NCBI GenBank assembly: GCA_905182185.1
Contig: CAJJAP010000003.1
Span: 33,414-97,413, forward strand
Length of the DNA stretch: 64,000 nt
DNA from: an uncultured Candidatus Poseidoniales archaeon
GTDB lineage: Archaea; Thermoplasmatota; Poseidoniia; Poseidoniales; Poseidoniaceae
Direction of reading: 5' to 3'
Part shown: in pieces, positions 34,892 through 42,839 of the stretch
Layout: every line of letters starts with the position of its first letter
How positions within the stretch are numbered: the first letter of the stretch is position 1
Made by a program: the position numbers and the translations under genes
Notes under the pieces: model-generated
The model's database searches: none
The model's input: only the letters and a program-made list of their open reading frames with translations
What the model was told of the DNA's origin: nothing

Positions 34892-36130
34892 TCAGGATAG
34901 TAATGCTGCGATTTTTTCCGAATCGATTAATTCCCAAGGAAATTCGCCATTAGCCCCTGGAATTCTTCCGAAATGGCCTCCTGCTGCGCATGGAGAATAA
35001 ATTGGTCTTAGCAAATTCAAATCCTTTGTAATCGCACCAGGTCTGAAATCGAAAACATTTGAAACCTTTTGAGCAATTTGTCTATCGGTTAGCGAAGAAG
35101 TTCCGAAGGTTTCAACTCTCAAACTTACAGGTTCTGCAACTCCGATAACATATGCTAATTGAATCTCACAAGTATCTGCTAACCCAGCGGCAACAACGTG
35201 TTTTGCAGCCCACCTTGAAGCATATGCTGCTGAGCGGTCAACTTTTGAAGGATCTTTACCAGAGAATGCCCCACCGCCATGACGGCCCATGCCACCATAG
35301 GTATCTACAATGATTTTACGACCAGTCAAACCTGCATCTGCATATGGACCACCTGGGTCGGCAAATCGCCCCGTTCCATTTACTACCAGATTGTAATCGC
35401 CATCGATTAATTGAGCTGGAATTGAATGATTTACGACGTGCTCAGTGATTTGTTCTCGCACATATTCCAATTCTTTTGCTTCATCTCCATCGAATTGGTC
35501 TTTCAGATACTTGTCATGTTGAATAGCAATAATTACTGTATGGACACCCTTAATCTTGCCATCTTCATCATATTCAACTGTCACTTGAGACTTGCCATCA
35601 GGGCGAGCCCAAGGCAAAATCCCTTGTTCTCGTACTGCGCTGAGCCTACGGGTTAACTTTTGTGAAAGTGCTGCAGCTAGCGGGAAATAACGACCCTTTA
35701 ATTCGGGATAGGATTCTGTTTCTGTGCAGGCATATCCGAACATTAGTCCTTGGTCACCAGCACCCTGTTGCAATCCATCCTTGTTAACGCCCTGAGCGAT
35801 ATTCGCCGCTTGAGTAGTAATGTGGACTTGCACATCACATAACTCATGAGATGTTGCATCCATACCAATCGTCATGACTATTATATCCAATAGAGGCTGC
35901 GTGTTACGAGCGATCGCTTGATAATCCGGTATATCTCCCGAAAGAGAAACTTCTCCAGCAAGAACGATTAGACTTCTGTCTTCTTTTCCCTTTACACAGG
36001 TTTCAACTGCAACCCTTGCATTTGCATCCACCCTTAGACACGCATCGACAATGGCATCAGAAATAGCATCGCATAATTTGTCTGGGTGCCCGCTAGTAAC
36101 GGATTCCGAGGAGAACAGGTCGGCCAACAT
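34892..36130 (-). CDS. metK: S-adenosylmethionine synthetase, bacterial/eukaryal type
   Basis: Makes SAM from methionine and ATP. The sequence is the bacterial/eukaryal MetK type and not the divergent archaeal MAT: SGHPDKLCDAISDAIVDACL with the ATP-site His, GAGDQGLMFGYA, GRFADPGGPYADAGLTGRK and GGGAFSGKDPSKVDRSAAY are all intact. ATG 36130 gives MLADLFSSES, the normal start; 36163 would add 11 residues. It is divergent from aspS. A bacterial-type MetK in an archaeon suggests horizontal acquisition and replacement of the archaeal enzyme. Confidence 0.96.
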   Translation of the reverse strand: MLADLFSSESVTSGHPDKLCDAISDAIVDACLRVDANARVAVETCVKGKEDRSLIVLAGEVSLSGDIPDYQAIARNTQPLLDIIVMTIGMDATSHELCDVQVHITTQAANIAQGVNKDGLQQGAGDQGLMFGYACTETESYPELKGRYFPLAAALSQKLTRRLSAVREQGILPWARPDGKSQVTVEYDEDGKIKGVHTVIIAIQHDKYLKDQFDGDEAKELEYVREQITEHVVNHSIPAQLIDGDYNLVVNGTGRFADPGGPYADAGLTGRKIIVDTYGGMGRHGGGAFSGKDPSKVDRSAAYASRWAAKHVVAAGLADTCEIQLAYVIGVAEPVSLRVETFGTSSLTDRQIAQKVSNVFDFRPGAITKDLNLLRPIYSPCAAGGHFGRIPGANGEFPWELIDSEKIAALLS

Positions 36131-36180
36131 ATACCGCTCCCAAAGCCAATCATTTATGAACAATACGCCTATTTAATACA

Positions 36181-36207
36181 AATAATATTCTCAAAGATAA
36201 TATTATT
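36181..36207. repeat. 9-bp inverted repeat between metK and aspS
   Basis: AATAATATT (36181-36189) and AATATTATT (36199-36207) form a perfect dyad with a 9-nt centre in the divergent spacer. It could be an operator or simply a product of AT-rich promoter sequence. Confidence 0.35.
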
Positions 36208-36301
36208 GTGATTAATTCATTCAACGAATAATCAAAAAACGCTGAATTATGCTAATTGATGAACCGATGTTTTGATGTGAGGATGACCGCCCCACAGCAC
36301 C

Positions 36302-37708
36302 ATGAGCCACTATGTACCAACCGCATATCGCACCCACACTCTAGGCGAAATTCAGAGCAAGGGCTCCGAACTTGTTGATAGCGAAGTTACTATTGCAGGT
36401 TTTATGGAAGCAAATCGCGGCAAAGGTGCGATTTGTTTTGTTGACCTAAGGGATGGAACTGGCAAAACTCAAGTATTCTTGAAGCAAGATAATATCGGCG
36501 AAGAAGCACTGGATTTAGTTCAGAGAATGACTCGTGAATCCACTCTACAGTTTACCGGGATTGTTTCTGAGAAGCGCCCACCTAAGGCTAAGGAAGGAGT
36601 TCCGACTCCACCGCCAGCATACGAGGTCGTAGCAACTTCTGTTAATCTAATCGCACGTGCTGAAGCACCACTTCCATTGGGGGTAACTGATACAGTCCAT
36701 GTAGCACTTGATACAAGACTTGACAATCGATTCTTAGATCTTCGCCGAACACATGTTAATGCAATGTTCCGCCTCCGTGGAAAGGTTTTGCAGTATGGCC
36801 GAGACAAATTGAATAGTGAAGGGTTTATTGAAACTCATACTCCGAAAATAGTGGCAACCGCTACCGAAGGTGGCACTGATTTGTTCCCTATGACCTATTT
36901 TGAGACACCCGCTTACCTAAATCAATCTCCACAATTATTCAAACAATTATGTATGTCTGGCGGCCTTGAGCGTATTTACGAGATCGGTCCAGCATTTAGA
37001 GCAGAAAAGCATGATACATATCGCCACTTGAATGAATTTATTTCATTTGATATTGAATGTTCTTGGGCTAATGATGAAGATGTGATGGGAATTTTGGAAA
37101 GAATGATCCATCACATTTGGAAATCAATTTCAGAGGATGAAGAATGTCTAGCCCATATTGCTACAATCAATCAATTCAGAGCAACTCAAGATGAAGAACC
37201 AATAGAATTAATCGTGCCTGAACTACCATTCCCACGTGTATCATATTGTGATGCTATTAAAATTATCAAAGAGAAAGGTGGAAAGATAGAATGGGGCGAT
37301 GACATCGATGCAGAAAATTCAGATTTACTCGCTGTTGATTTACCTCAATTCTATTTCCTGCCTCAATGGCCGATGGAACTAAAACCGTTTTACATTCATC
37401 ATATCGAAGGTGAAATGGGTAGCACTGACCGCCAGTTAAGCCGAGGATTCGACCTAAACTTTGGAAGGGATGAATTAACTTCTGGAGGTCAGCGTGAACA
37501 TCGTATTGATGTTCTTATCGAGAACCTAAAGGATATGGATTTAGACCCTGAAGAATTTGAATTTTATGTTGCTGGATTCCGCCACGGCGTACCACCACAC
37601 GCTGGTTGGGGACTTGGTGTTGAAAGGATTCTAATGAAATTGACAGGAGCAGCGAATGTTCGTGAAACTGTTCTGTTCCCTCGTGACAGAAAGCGAATTT
37701 GTCCTTGA
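36302..37708 (+). CDS. aspS: Aspartyl-tRNA synthetase, archaeal type
   Basis: Class II synthetase charging tRNA-Asp, possibly also tRNA-Asn in archaea that use the amidation route. An N-terminal OB-fold anticodon domain (about 1-110; FVDLRDGTGKTQVF) precedes the catalytic core with motif 2 region GPAFRAEKHDTYRHLNEF and motif 3 GWGLGVERILM. At 468 aa it lacks the bacterial insertion domain and matches the archaeal form. It lies divergent from metK across about 170 bp. GatD at the window end fits an organism using amidotransferases for at least Gln-tRNA. Confidence 0.95.
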   Translation: MSHYVPTAYRTHTLGEIQSKGSELVDSEVTIAGFMEANRGKGAICFVDLRDGTGKTQVFLKQDNIGEEALDLVQRMTRESTLQFTGIVSEKRPPKAKEGVPTPPPAYEVVATSVNLIARAEAPLPLGVTDTVHVALDTRLDNRFLDLRRTHVNAMFRLRGKVLQYGRDKLNSEGFIETHTPKIVATATEGGTDLFPMTYFETPAYLNQSPQLFKQLCMSGGLERIYEIGPAFRAEKHDTYRHLNEFISFDIECSWANDEDVMGILERMIHHIWKSISEDEECLAHIATINQFRATQDEEPIELIVPELPFPRVSYCDAIKIIKEKGGKIEWGDDIDAENSDLLAVDLPQFYFLPQWPMELKPFYIHHIEGEMGSTDRQLSRGFDLNFGRDELTSGGQREHRIDVLIENLKDMDLDPEEFEFYVAGFRHGVPPHAGWGLGVERILMKLTGAANVRETVLFPRDRKRICP

Positions 37709-37761
37709 TTTCATAACAAGTAACCGAAAACAACGGGCTATCTAAAGCCCCTCGCATTAAC

Positions 37762-38145
37762 ATGGCCTGTGATAGAATGCAATGGGGTGCGGAACCATGG
37801 CAATACGCTGATTTGTATATGCCCGATGATGAATCGCCATACCAAAAAGGAGGGAATATTCCGTGCGTGATGCTCATTCATGGTGGTTTTTGGAAAGAGC
37901 AATACACTTCTGAATTGATGAGACCTATCGCAGAAGACCTCGCAGAAGCGGGTATTGCGGCCTGGAATATTGAGTTCAAACGCTGGAAAGAAGGCGATGA
38001 AGGCGTTTGGATGGATACTTTATCAGACGTTCATGCGAGCATGGGGCCAACTTGCCCTATTACCGAATATAGATGTCCAGAGGTCGATGATCATGGGTCA
38101 TTCCGCTGGTGGGCATCTCGCTCTATTATTGGCGGCAAAGGCTGA
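37762..38145 (+). CDS. Alpha/beta hydrolase, N-terminal frame (frame-disrupted; arylformamidase-like)
   Basis: First half of an alpha/beta hydrolase. The oxyanion-hole motif HGGFWKEQY is the form typical of arylformamidases (kynurenine formamidase), which hydrolyse N-formylkynurenine, although other short-chain esterases share HGGxW. The frame remains sensible until ASMG and then breaks at a GGGG run (38043-38046). Deleting one G continues into GQLALLPNIDVQRSMIMGHS of the next frame. Confidence 0.55.
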   Translation: MACDRMQWGAEPWQYADLYMPDDESPYQKGGNIPCVMLIHGGFWKEQYTSELMRPIAEDLAEAGIAAWNIEFKRWKEGDEGVWMDTLSDVHASMGPTCPITEYRCPEVDDHGSFRWWASRSIIGGKG

Positions 38146-38509
38146 ACGTAAACCTTGGTTGGCCATTGCTCAAGCACCAATTGCAGACCTAATAGCAGCA
38201 GACCAAAGTGAACTATCGGACGAGGGGGATGCTGTAAGAAAATGGATTGGATGCTCCCCTCAAGAGAATCCAACTCTTTGGAATCAATTAAATCCGCTCA
38301 CAAACCCTGCTGATTGCCCGATTCTTCTAATCCATGGTGCCGAAGATAGCGAAGTGCCACTCAGCCAATCTGAGGCTTATGCTAAAATGATGAAGGAAAG
38401 AGATGATGAAGTCAATGAATTATGGTTACCGGGAGACCACTTCTCAATTATTGATATTGCAAGTGATGATTGGCTTGTGCAACTTAATGCTATTACCGAT
38501 TGGCTCTAA
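37955..38509 (+). CDS. Alpha/beta hydrolase, C-terminal frame (frame-disrupted; arylformamidase-like)
   Basis: Second half of the same enzyme, valid from about 38047. It contains the nucleophile elbow GHSAGG (catalytic Ser), the acid residue region LIHGAEDSEVP and the catalytic His in LPGDHFSII, so with the first half the full Ser-Asp-His triad is present. The intact triad argues for a functional enzyme and a base error over decay. The position before the SDR and near the aminophenol-cleavage genes is consistent with a kynurenine-type role, which remains inference. Confidence 0.6.
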   Translation: MRPGILSSNAGKKAMKAFGWILYQTFMRAWGQLALLPNIDVQRSMIMGHSAGGHLALLLAAKAERKPWLAIAQAPIADLIAADQSELSDEGDAVRKWIGCSPQENPTLWNQLNPLTNPADCPILLIHGAEDSEVPLSQSEAYAKMMKERDDEVNELWLPGDHFSIIDIASDDWLVQLNAITDWL

Positions 38510-38570
38510 GTCGCTTTTGAAAATATTCTCTAAGGAAATGCCTATCATGCAATGCCGCGTGGCATGACGC

Positions 38571-39386
38571 ATGGACCTTCTAGGCGATGATTACCCGTAC
38601 TCCAGTACTGCCCTTAGAGGAAAACATGCTCTAGTGTGCGGAGCAAGCAAAGGAATTGGTGCTGCTACTGCAAAAATTTTGGCAAAAGCAGGGGCTAGTG
38701 TAACGGTCTGTGCTCGAAACACAGAGGCTTTGAATGAATTATGTATTGAACTTTCAACATTAGGAAATGGTTCCCATTCCTCACTCCCACTCGACCTTGA
38801 AAATACAGAAGCGATTAAGCCTGCAGTTGAAGACTTAATCTCTACAAAAGGGGCTATTCACATCCTAATCAATAATGCAGCCGGTCCCAAGGGTGGGCCT
38901 CTTATTGGAGTTGATTTGGCTGATTTAGAAGGACCTTTCAAACGCCATCTTCATGCATCACACACAATGGTTCAAGCAGTGGTTGCTGGAATGGAAGCTG
39001 AAGGTTACGGAAGAATTATTCAAATAATTTCTACTTCGGTAAAAGAGCCAATTCCAAATCTAGGATTGTCTAATACCTTACGAGGTGCAATGGCTTCGTG
39101 GTCCAAAACACTGTCAAGAGAATTACCTGCTTGCATCACAATCAACAATGTTTTACCGGGATTCACAGATACGGAAAGACTTGGTTCTCTCGCAGCATCA
39201 ATTAACGAAAAAACTGGTAAGAGTGTTGAAGCAATTCAAGAAGGTTGGATGGTCCAAGTACCGATTGGACGTTTGATAGATCCTCTGGAAACTGCATCTG
39301 CAATCGCATTCCTAGCAATGCCTGCTTCTGGCGGCATACGTGGAGTCTCTTTGGCTGTCGATGGCGGAAGATTGCGTTCAATCTGA
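38571..39386 (+). CDS. Short-chain dehydrogenase/reductase with atypical active site
   Basis: SDR-family NAD(P)-dependent oxidoreductase of 271 aa with the glycine motif GASKGIGAAT near residues 25-34, NNAAGP and a C-terminal SGGIRGVSLAVDGG. The usual catalytic Tyr-x-x-x-Lys is replaced: the equivalent stretch reads LGLSNTLRGAMASW, with Ser and Arg in place of Tyr and Lys. A subset of SDR proteins, often called 3-oxoacyl-ACP reductase-like, shows this replacement. Substrate unknown. It is followed by the helical-repeat gene on the same strand. Confidence 0.82.
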   Translation: MDLLGDDYPYSSTALRGKHALVCGASKGIGAATAKILAKAGASVTVCARNTEALNELCIELSTLGNGSHSSLPLDLENTEAIKPAVEDLISTKGAIHILINNAAGPKGGPLIGVDLADLEGPFKRHLHASHTMVQAVVAGMEAEGYGRIIQIISTSVKEPIPNLGLSNTLRGAMASWSKTLSRELPACITINNVLPGFTDTERLGSLAASINEKTGKSVEAIQEGWMVQVPIGRLIDPLETASAIAFLAMPASGGIRGVSLAVDGGRLRSI

Positions 39387-39424
39387 TGCACGACTTCAAA
39401 AACAAGAGCGAATGAGGTGAACAC

Positions 39425-40264
39425 ATGGAAAGTTCAGTCAGTCCTGAAAGAGCCAAGATGATTCTTGATATGCTCACATCTGGTGGTGCGATGAGTGATA
39501 TTAACACTCCATTGGCACTTCGGTTAATACCTCTCGCAATAGAACTTGAAGATAATGAATTGGCTCAAAAACTACTTGCCCATGCTGCTGAAGTAGCCGC
39601 AAATGAAGTTGAATCGGGATGGACAAAATTCGAGTCACTAAAGCACACCAATGCCTCAGTAGACGCTTTCTATCAACTGGCTGTTGAATCTGAAAAGATA
39701 ACAGAAGCACAAAAATTAGCAGCAGCAGTTCTTCATCATGTATCATTATTACAACTCGCTGGAGATCAACTTGATGAAGCAAAAGCGAGTGCATCACGAT
39801 CGCTTCGTATTAGAGAAAAAATAGAAGATTCTAATGGAATTGTATATGGTCTCGCAGTATTGGAAGCGATTGCGAAGAAACAACAGGATTCTGACAGCGC
39901 AATCGCCCTAGGGACAAGAAGAGTTGAGATATTGATGCGAGATAACGATGAGGATGGACAAATTGAAGCAATGTCGGATTTAGCTCATAGCCAAGCAACA
40001 ATCGGACATTTTGATTCAGCCCGAGATTTGTACACTGAATCATTAGAAATAGCAAAACGATTGGGAGATTTGTCGGGTCAATTAGTTGCATATTGGGGAT
40101 TAGCAGACCTTTGTGAAATCAATGAAGATTATGAATCTGCAATGATACATCTTTCTGATTGCTTGCACGCTTTCCTACAACAAAATCTACCTACACCAGC
40201 TCAAGTTAGAGTTAGAATAAATGCATTGGCAGATATTCAAGCAAATCCAGAGGCTAAGAAGTAA
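39425..40264 (+). CDS. TPR-like helical repeat protein
   Basis: A soluble, Ala/Glu/Leu-rich protein of 279 aa built of helical pairs resembling tetratricopeptide repeats, for example SLRIREKIEDSNGIVYGLA, LYTESLEIAKRLGDLSGQLV and WGLADLCEINEDYESAMIHL at roughly 40-residue spacing. Such arrays bind other proteins. GAGGTGAA precedes the ATG. No partner is evident; it is convergent with the aldehyde dehydrogenase, 9 nt away. Confidence 0.75.
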   Translation: MESSVSPERAKMILDMLTSGGAMSDINTPLALRLIPLAIELEDNELAQKLLAHAAEVAANEVESGWTKFESLKHTNASVDAFYQLAVESEKITEAQKLAAAVLHHVSLLQLAGDQLDEAKASASRSLRIREKIEDSNGIVYGLAVLEAIAKKQQDSDSAIALGTRRVEILMRDNDEDGQIEAMSDLAHSQATIGHFDSARDLYTESLEIAKRLGDLSGQLVAYWGLADLCEINEDYESAMIHLSDCLHAFLQQNLPTPAQVRVRINALADIQANPEAKK

Positions 40265-40273
40265 TAGAGCGAT

Positions 40274-41716
40274 TTAACGTTTAACACAGACATTGGTCAT
40301 CTCTGAAAAGAATGACAATGACCAACGGCCACCCTCTCTACCGACTCCAGAGTTCTTAACGCCGCCAAATGGAGTGCGTAAATCTCTGTGCATCCATGTA
40401 TTGACCCAGATAATACCGCTATCGACTCGCATGGCCAAATGTCTACCTCTTTCAGCATCTTCAGTCCAGATAGAACCTGCTAATCCGTATTCAGTACAGT
40501 TGGCCATCTCAATCGCCTCATCGTCTGTTGCGAAGGAATGAAGGGTTACAACAGGACCAAATATTTCCTCTGTAGAAGTTCTTGACAGATGACTAAGGCC
40601 CCCAATTACGGTTGGTCTGAGATATGCACCTGCTGGATTTGGTCCTACTTGTCCAGTCATAGCACGGCTTCCACCACTGAGGACTTGCCCACCTTCTTCG
40701 ATGGCTAAATCAATGTATGATTCTATTTTCAGTAGGTGCTCCATTGAGATAACTGAACCCATTTGTGTTGATTCATCACTTGGATCACCTACCACCATCG
40801 CATCGACTTGTTCAACAAATTGTTTACAAAAGTCGTCATATATTGATTGGTGAATTAAGATTCTTGAACCGCATAAGCAAACTTGTCCAGAATTGGTAAA
40901 TGCTGCTCTAACCACCTCTGGAACCACAGTTTCAAGATTGGCATCATCAAGAATAATGGTTGCATTTTTACCCCCTAATTCCAATGATAACTTTTTGAAT
41001 AAAGGAGCAGCAGTTCTCGCAACAATTCGCCCAGTAGATGTGCCTCCGGTGAAGGAAATACCGCCGATATCTGGATGCTCAAGAATGGCTTGCCCAACCT
41101 CTGGACCTAAGCCATGAACTAGATTGAAAACGCCATCTGGAAGTTGCAATCTTTGCATTGTCCGGGCCAGTAAATTGGCTGTAAGTGGCGTGATTTCAGA
41201 TGGTTTTGCAATTATGCAATTACCCATAAGTAATGCCGGTGCAACCTTCCATGTTAGCAGGTATAGTGGAAGATTCCAAGGGGTTATCAATCCAACGATT
41301 CCGAGCGGTGAAGTGTCAACATAATTTGTCGCATCTGACATTTCAAACACTAGCGGTTGCTGGCTTCTTGCAAATTCTGCGAAGAAACGAAAATTGCTTA
41401 TTGAACGAGTGGCATCTGTTGAGCGGGCAAGTGAAATTGGTTTACCTGTATCAAGTGATTCGGTTTGTGCTATCTCTTCCTTTATGTCCTCTAATGCATC
41501 TGCAATTTTATCTAACCAATCCGCTCTTTCAAGGATGGTTAATGCAGACCATTGTGGTAGTGCTTTCTTTGCAGATAGTACCGCAGCATCAACATCAGAC
41601 GCCGATGCTCTAGGAATAGTAGCAATATGAGTTCCATCGGCTGGATTGAAATTATCCATCATACGCTCTTCGATAGGTGCGGTGAATTTACCATCAATGA
41701 AATTATTGATTATCAT
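40274..41716 (-). CDS. Aldehyde dehydrogenase, 2-aminomuconic semialdehyde dehydrogenase-like
   Basis: NAD(P)-dependent aldehyde dehydrogenase of 480 aa with the catalytic Cys in GQVC (C280), Glu in LELGGK (E246), Asn in PWNLP (N148) and the cofactor site SFTGGTSTG. The C-terminal RDLRTPFGGVKNSGVGREGG, with conserved Arg before PFGG, resembles enzymes of the ALDH8A1/AmnC/NbaE group that oxidise 2-aminomuconic or hydroxymuconic semialdehyde. That fits the ring-cleavage genes nearby. ATG 41716 is used. The gene is the last of a minus-strand trio with asparaginase II and the luciferase-like enzyme, spacing 2-6 nt, so one operon. Confidence 0.8.
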   Translation of the reverse strand: MIINNFIDGKFTAPIEERMMDNFNPADGTHIATIPRASASDVDAAVLSAKKALPQWSALTILERADWLDKIADALEDIKEEIAQTESLDTGKPISLARSTDATRSISNFRFFAEFARSQQPLVFEMSDATNYVDTSPLGIVGLITPWNLPLYLLTWKVAPALLMGNCIIAKPSEITPLTANLLARTMQRLQLPDGVFNLVHGLGPEVGQAILEHPDIGGISFTGGTSTGRIVARTAAPLFKKLSLELGGKNATIILDDANLETVVPEVVRAAFTNSGQVCLCGSRILIHQSIYDDFCKQFVEQVDAMVVGDPSDESTQMGSVISMEHLLKIESYIDLAIEEGGQVLSGGSRAMTGQVGPNPAGAYLRPTVIGGLSHLSRTSTEEIFGPVVTLHSFATDDEAIEMANCTEYGLAGSIWTEDAERGRHLAMRVDSGIIWVNTWMHRDLRTPFGGVKNSGVGREGGRWSLSFFSEMTNVCVKR

Positions 41717-41718
41717 TT

Positions 41719-42834
41719 TCAGACCTCCACATCGTATAACCAACGGTCACCATCCGGATCCCATTCATCCCAAGTTGGAAGTGAACTCAAAATTTCTAAA
41801 TATTTTTCTGGAACGATACCTGGAACGACGAATGCTTTCTGGCGGTGTAATGGATATGGGTTTCTCAAATCAATTCCTAATACTCCCAATACTGCCCTTG
41901 CAATATACCATGTTGCTTGTGAATTCCAGCCATGAGCGATTTTGATAACAATACCGAGGCCTTTCGGATAATCTGGATGTTCAATCGCCAAACCGAGCAA
42001 TCCATCTGCACCTTCTTTAGCGATTACCTTTCCCGCTCCTGCCTTCAATACAGTTGAATCCAAACGATTGAATCCTCCAACTAAATCCGGGTGTCTAATC
42101 ATTGCTTCCCAAATCCAATCTTTATCTTTATCACGAACAAGACCTGCGTAAATCTGTGCTAATTCAGCGACAGTGTTGGAAACTGTGGGCAAGCCACAGC
42201 CATCCTTTGCAATGCGAAGTGGTTTCCAATCTTGACCTAGATATTTTCTTAATTCAGCCATATAGGCAGTGAATACTTCATGTCCTGGAAGAGTATATCC
42301 TGCTCTATTCCATCCTTTCTTACGGCAACCGTGCAATATCGCAGAATGCTCACCCGAACATGTGTGAAACCAACGGCGTGGCCTACGAACTTGACGACCG
42401 AATTGGATTAGAGGTACGTCTAATGGGGTTAGCATCAATGGCCATTCTGATTCATTAAGTAACGACTGAGCGGCAGCGACATGTTCTGTATCACCATTGT
42501 GTGAAGCAACTGCTATCGCCTTTTGTTCCCAACTACAATCCTCCAATTCCTCTGTGAATGCCTTGAGCATAAATGGCTTCATCATCGAGCGTCCATAACA
42601 TAGCACATTGCCACCGAAGGAATGGATCACTTCATCACCATGCGCCCATGCAACCGCACCGTGTATGGTAGTTTCAGAAACACCGTTTCTGCGGTAATCA
42701 ACAAGTGGCTCCCATGCAACTTCTCGGCCGGTTGGAATACCTTCAATCGATTCTCCAAGTGGAGATGATGGAAACATTGCGGACCCAGGATTACCGGGCT
42801 TTACCGCAGAGTGTTCATCATGACGGATTTCCAT
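41719..42834 (-). CDS. Type II (rhizobial-type) L-asparaginase
   Basis: Homologue of the AnsII/thermolabile asparaginase family, unrelated to the bacterial type I fold. Motifs seen are GRSMMKPFMLKAF, CSGEHSAILHGC and the KDGCGLPTVSNTVAELAQ region with conserved Ser/Lys/Cys residues. It would deamidate asparagine or a related amide in the cytosol. The N-terminal 45 residues (HSAVKPGNPGSAMFPSS) are an extra stretch. ATG 42834 has GGAG 8 nt upstream. Its position between the monooxygenase and the aldehyde dehydrogenase suggests that its real substrate may be an intermediate amide of the same pathway. Confidence 0.8.
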   Translation of the reverse strand: MEIRHDEHSAVKPGNPGSAMFPSSPLGESIEGIPTGREVAWEPLVDYRRNGVSETTIHGAVAWAHGDEVIHSFGGNVLCYGRSMMKPFMLKAFTEELEDCSWEQKAIAVASHNGDTEHVAAAQSLLNESEWPLMLTPLDVPLIQFGRQVRRPRRWFHTCSGEHSAILHGCRKKGWNRAGYTLPGHEVFTAYMAELRKYLGQDWKPLRIAKDGCGLPTVSNTVAELAQIYAGLVRDKDKDWIWEAMIRHPDLVGGFNRLDSTVLKAGAGKVIAKEGADGLLGLAIEHPDYPKGLGIVIKIAHGWNSQATWYIARAVLGVLGIDLRNPYPLHRQKAFVVPGIVPEKYLEILSSLPTWDEWDPDGDRWLYDVEV

Positions 42835-42839
42835 AATCG

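Noticed and set aside
41719..42834. Asparaginase II as GatD-related
   Set aside because: Its motifs (GRSMMKP, CSGEH) belong to the AnsII family and not to the TGGT/GTDT fold seen in GatD.
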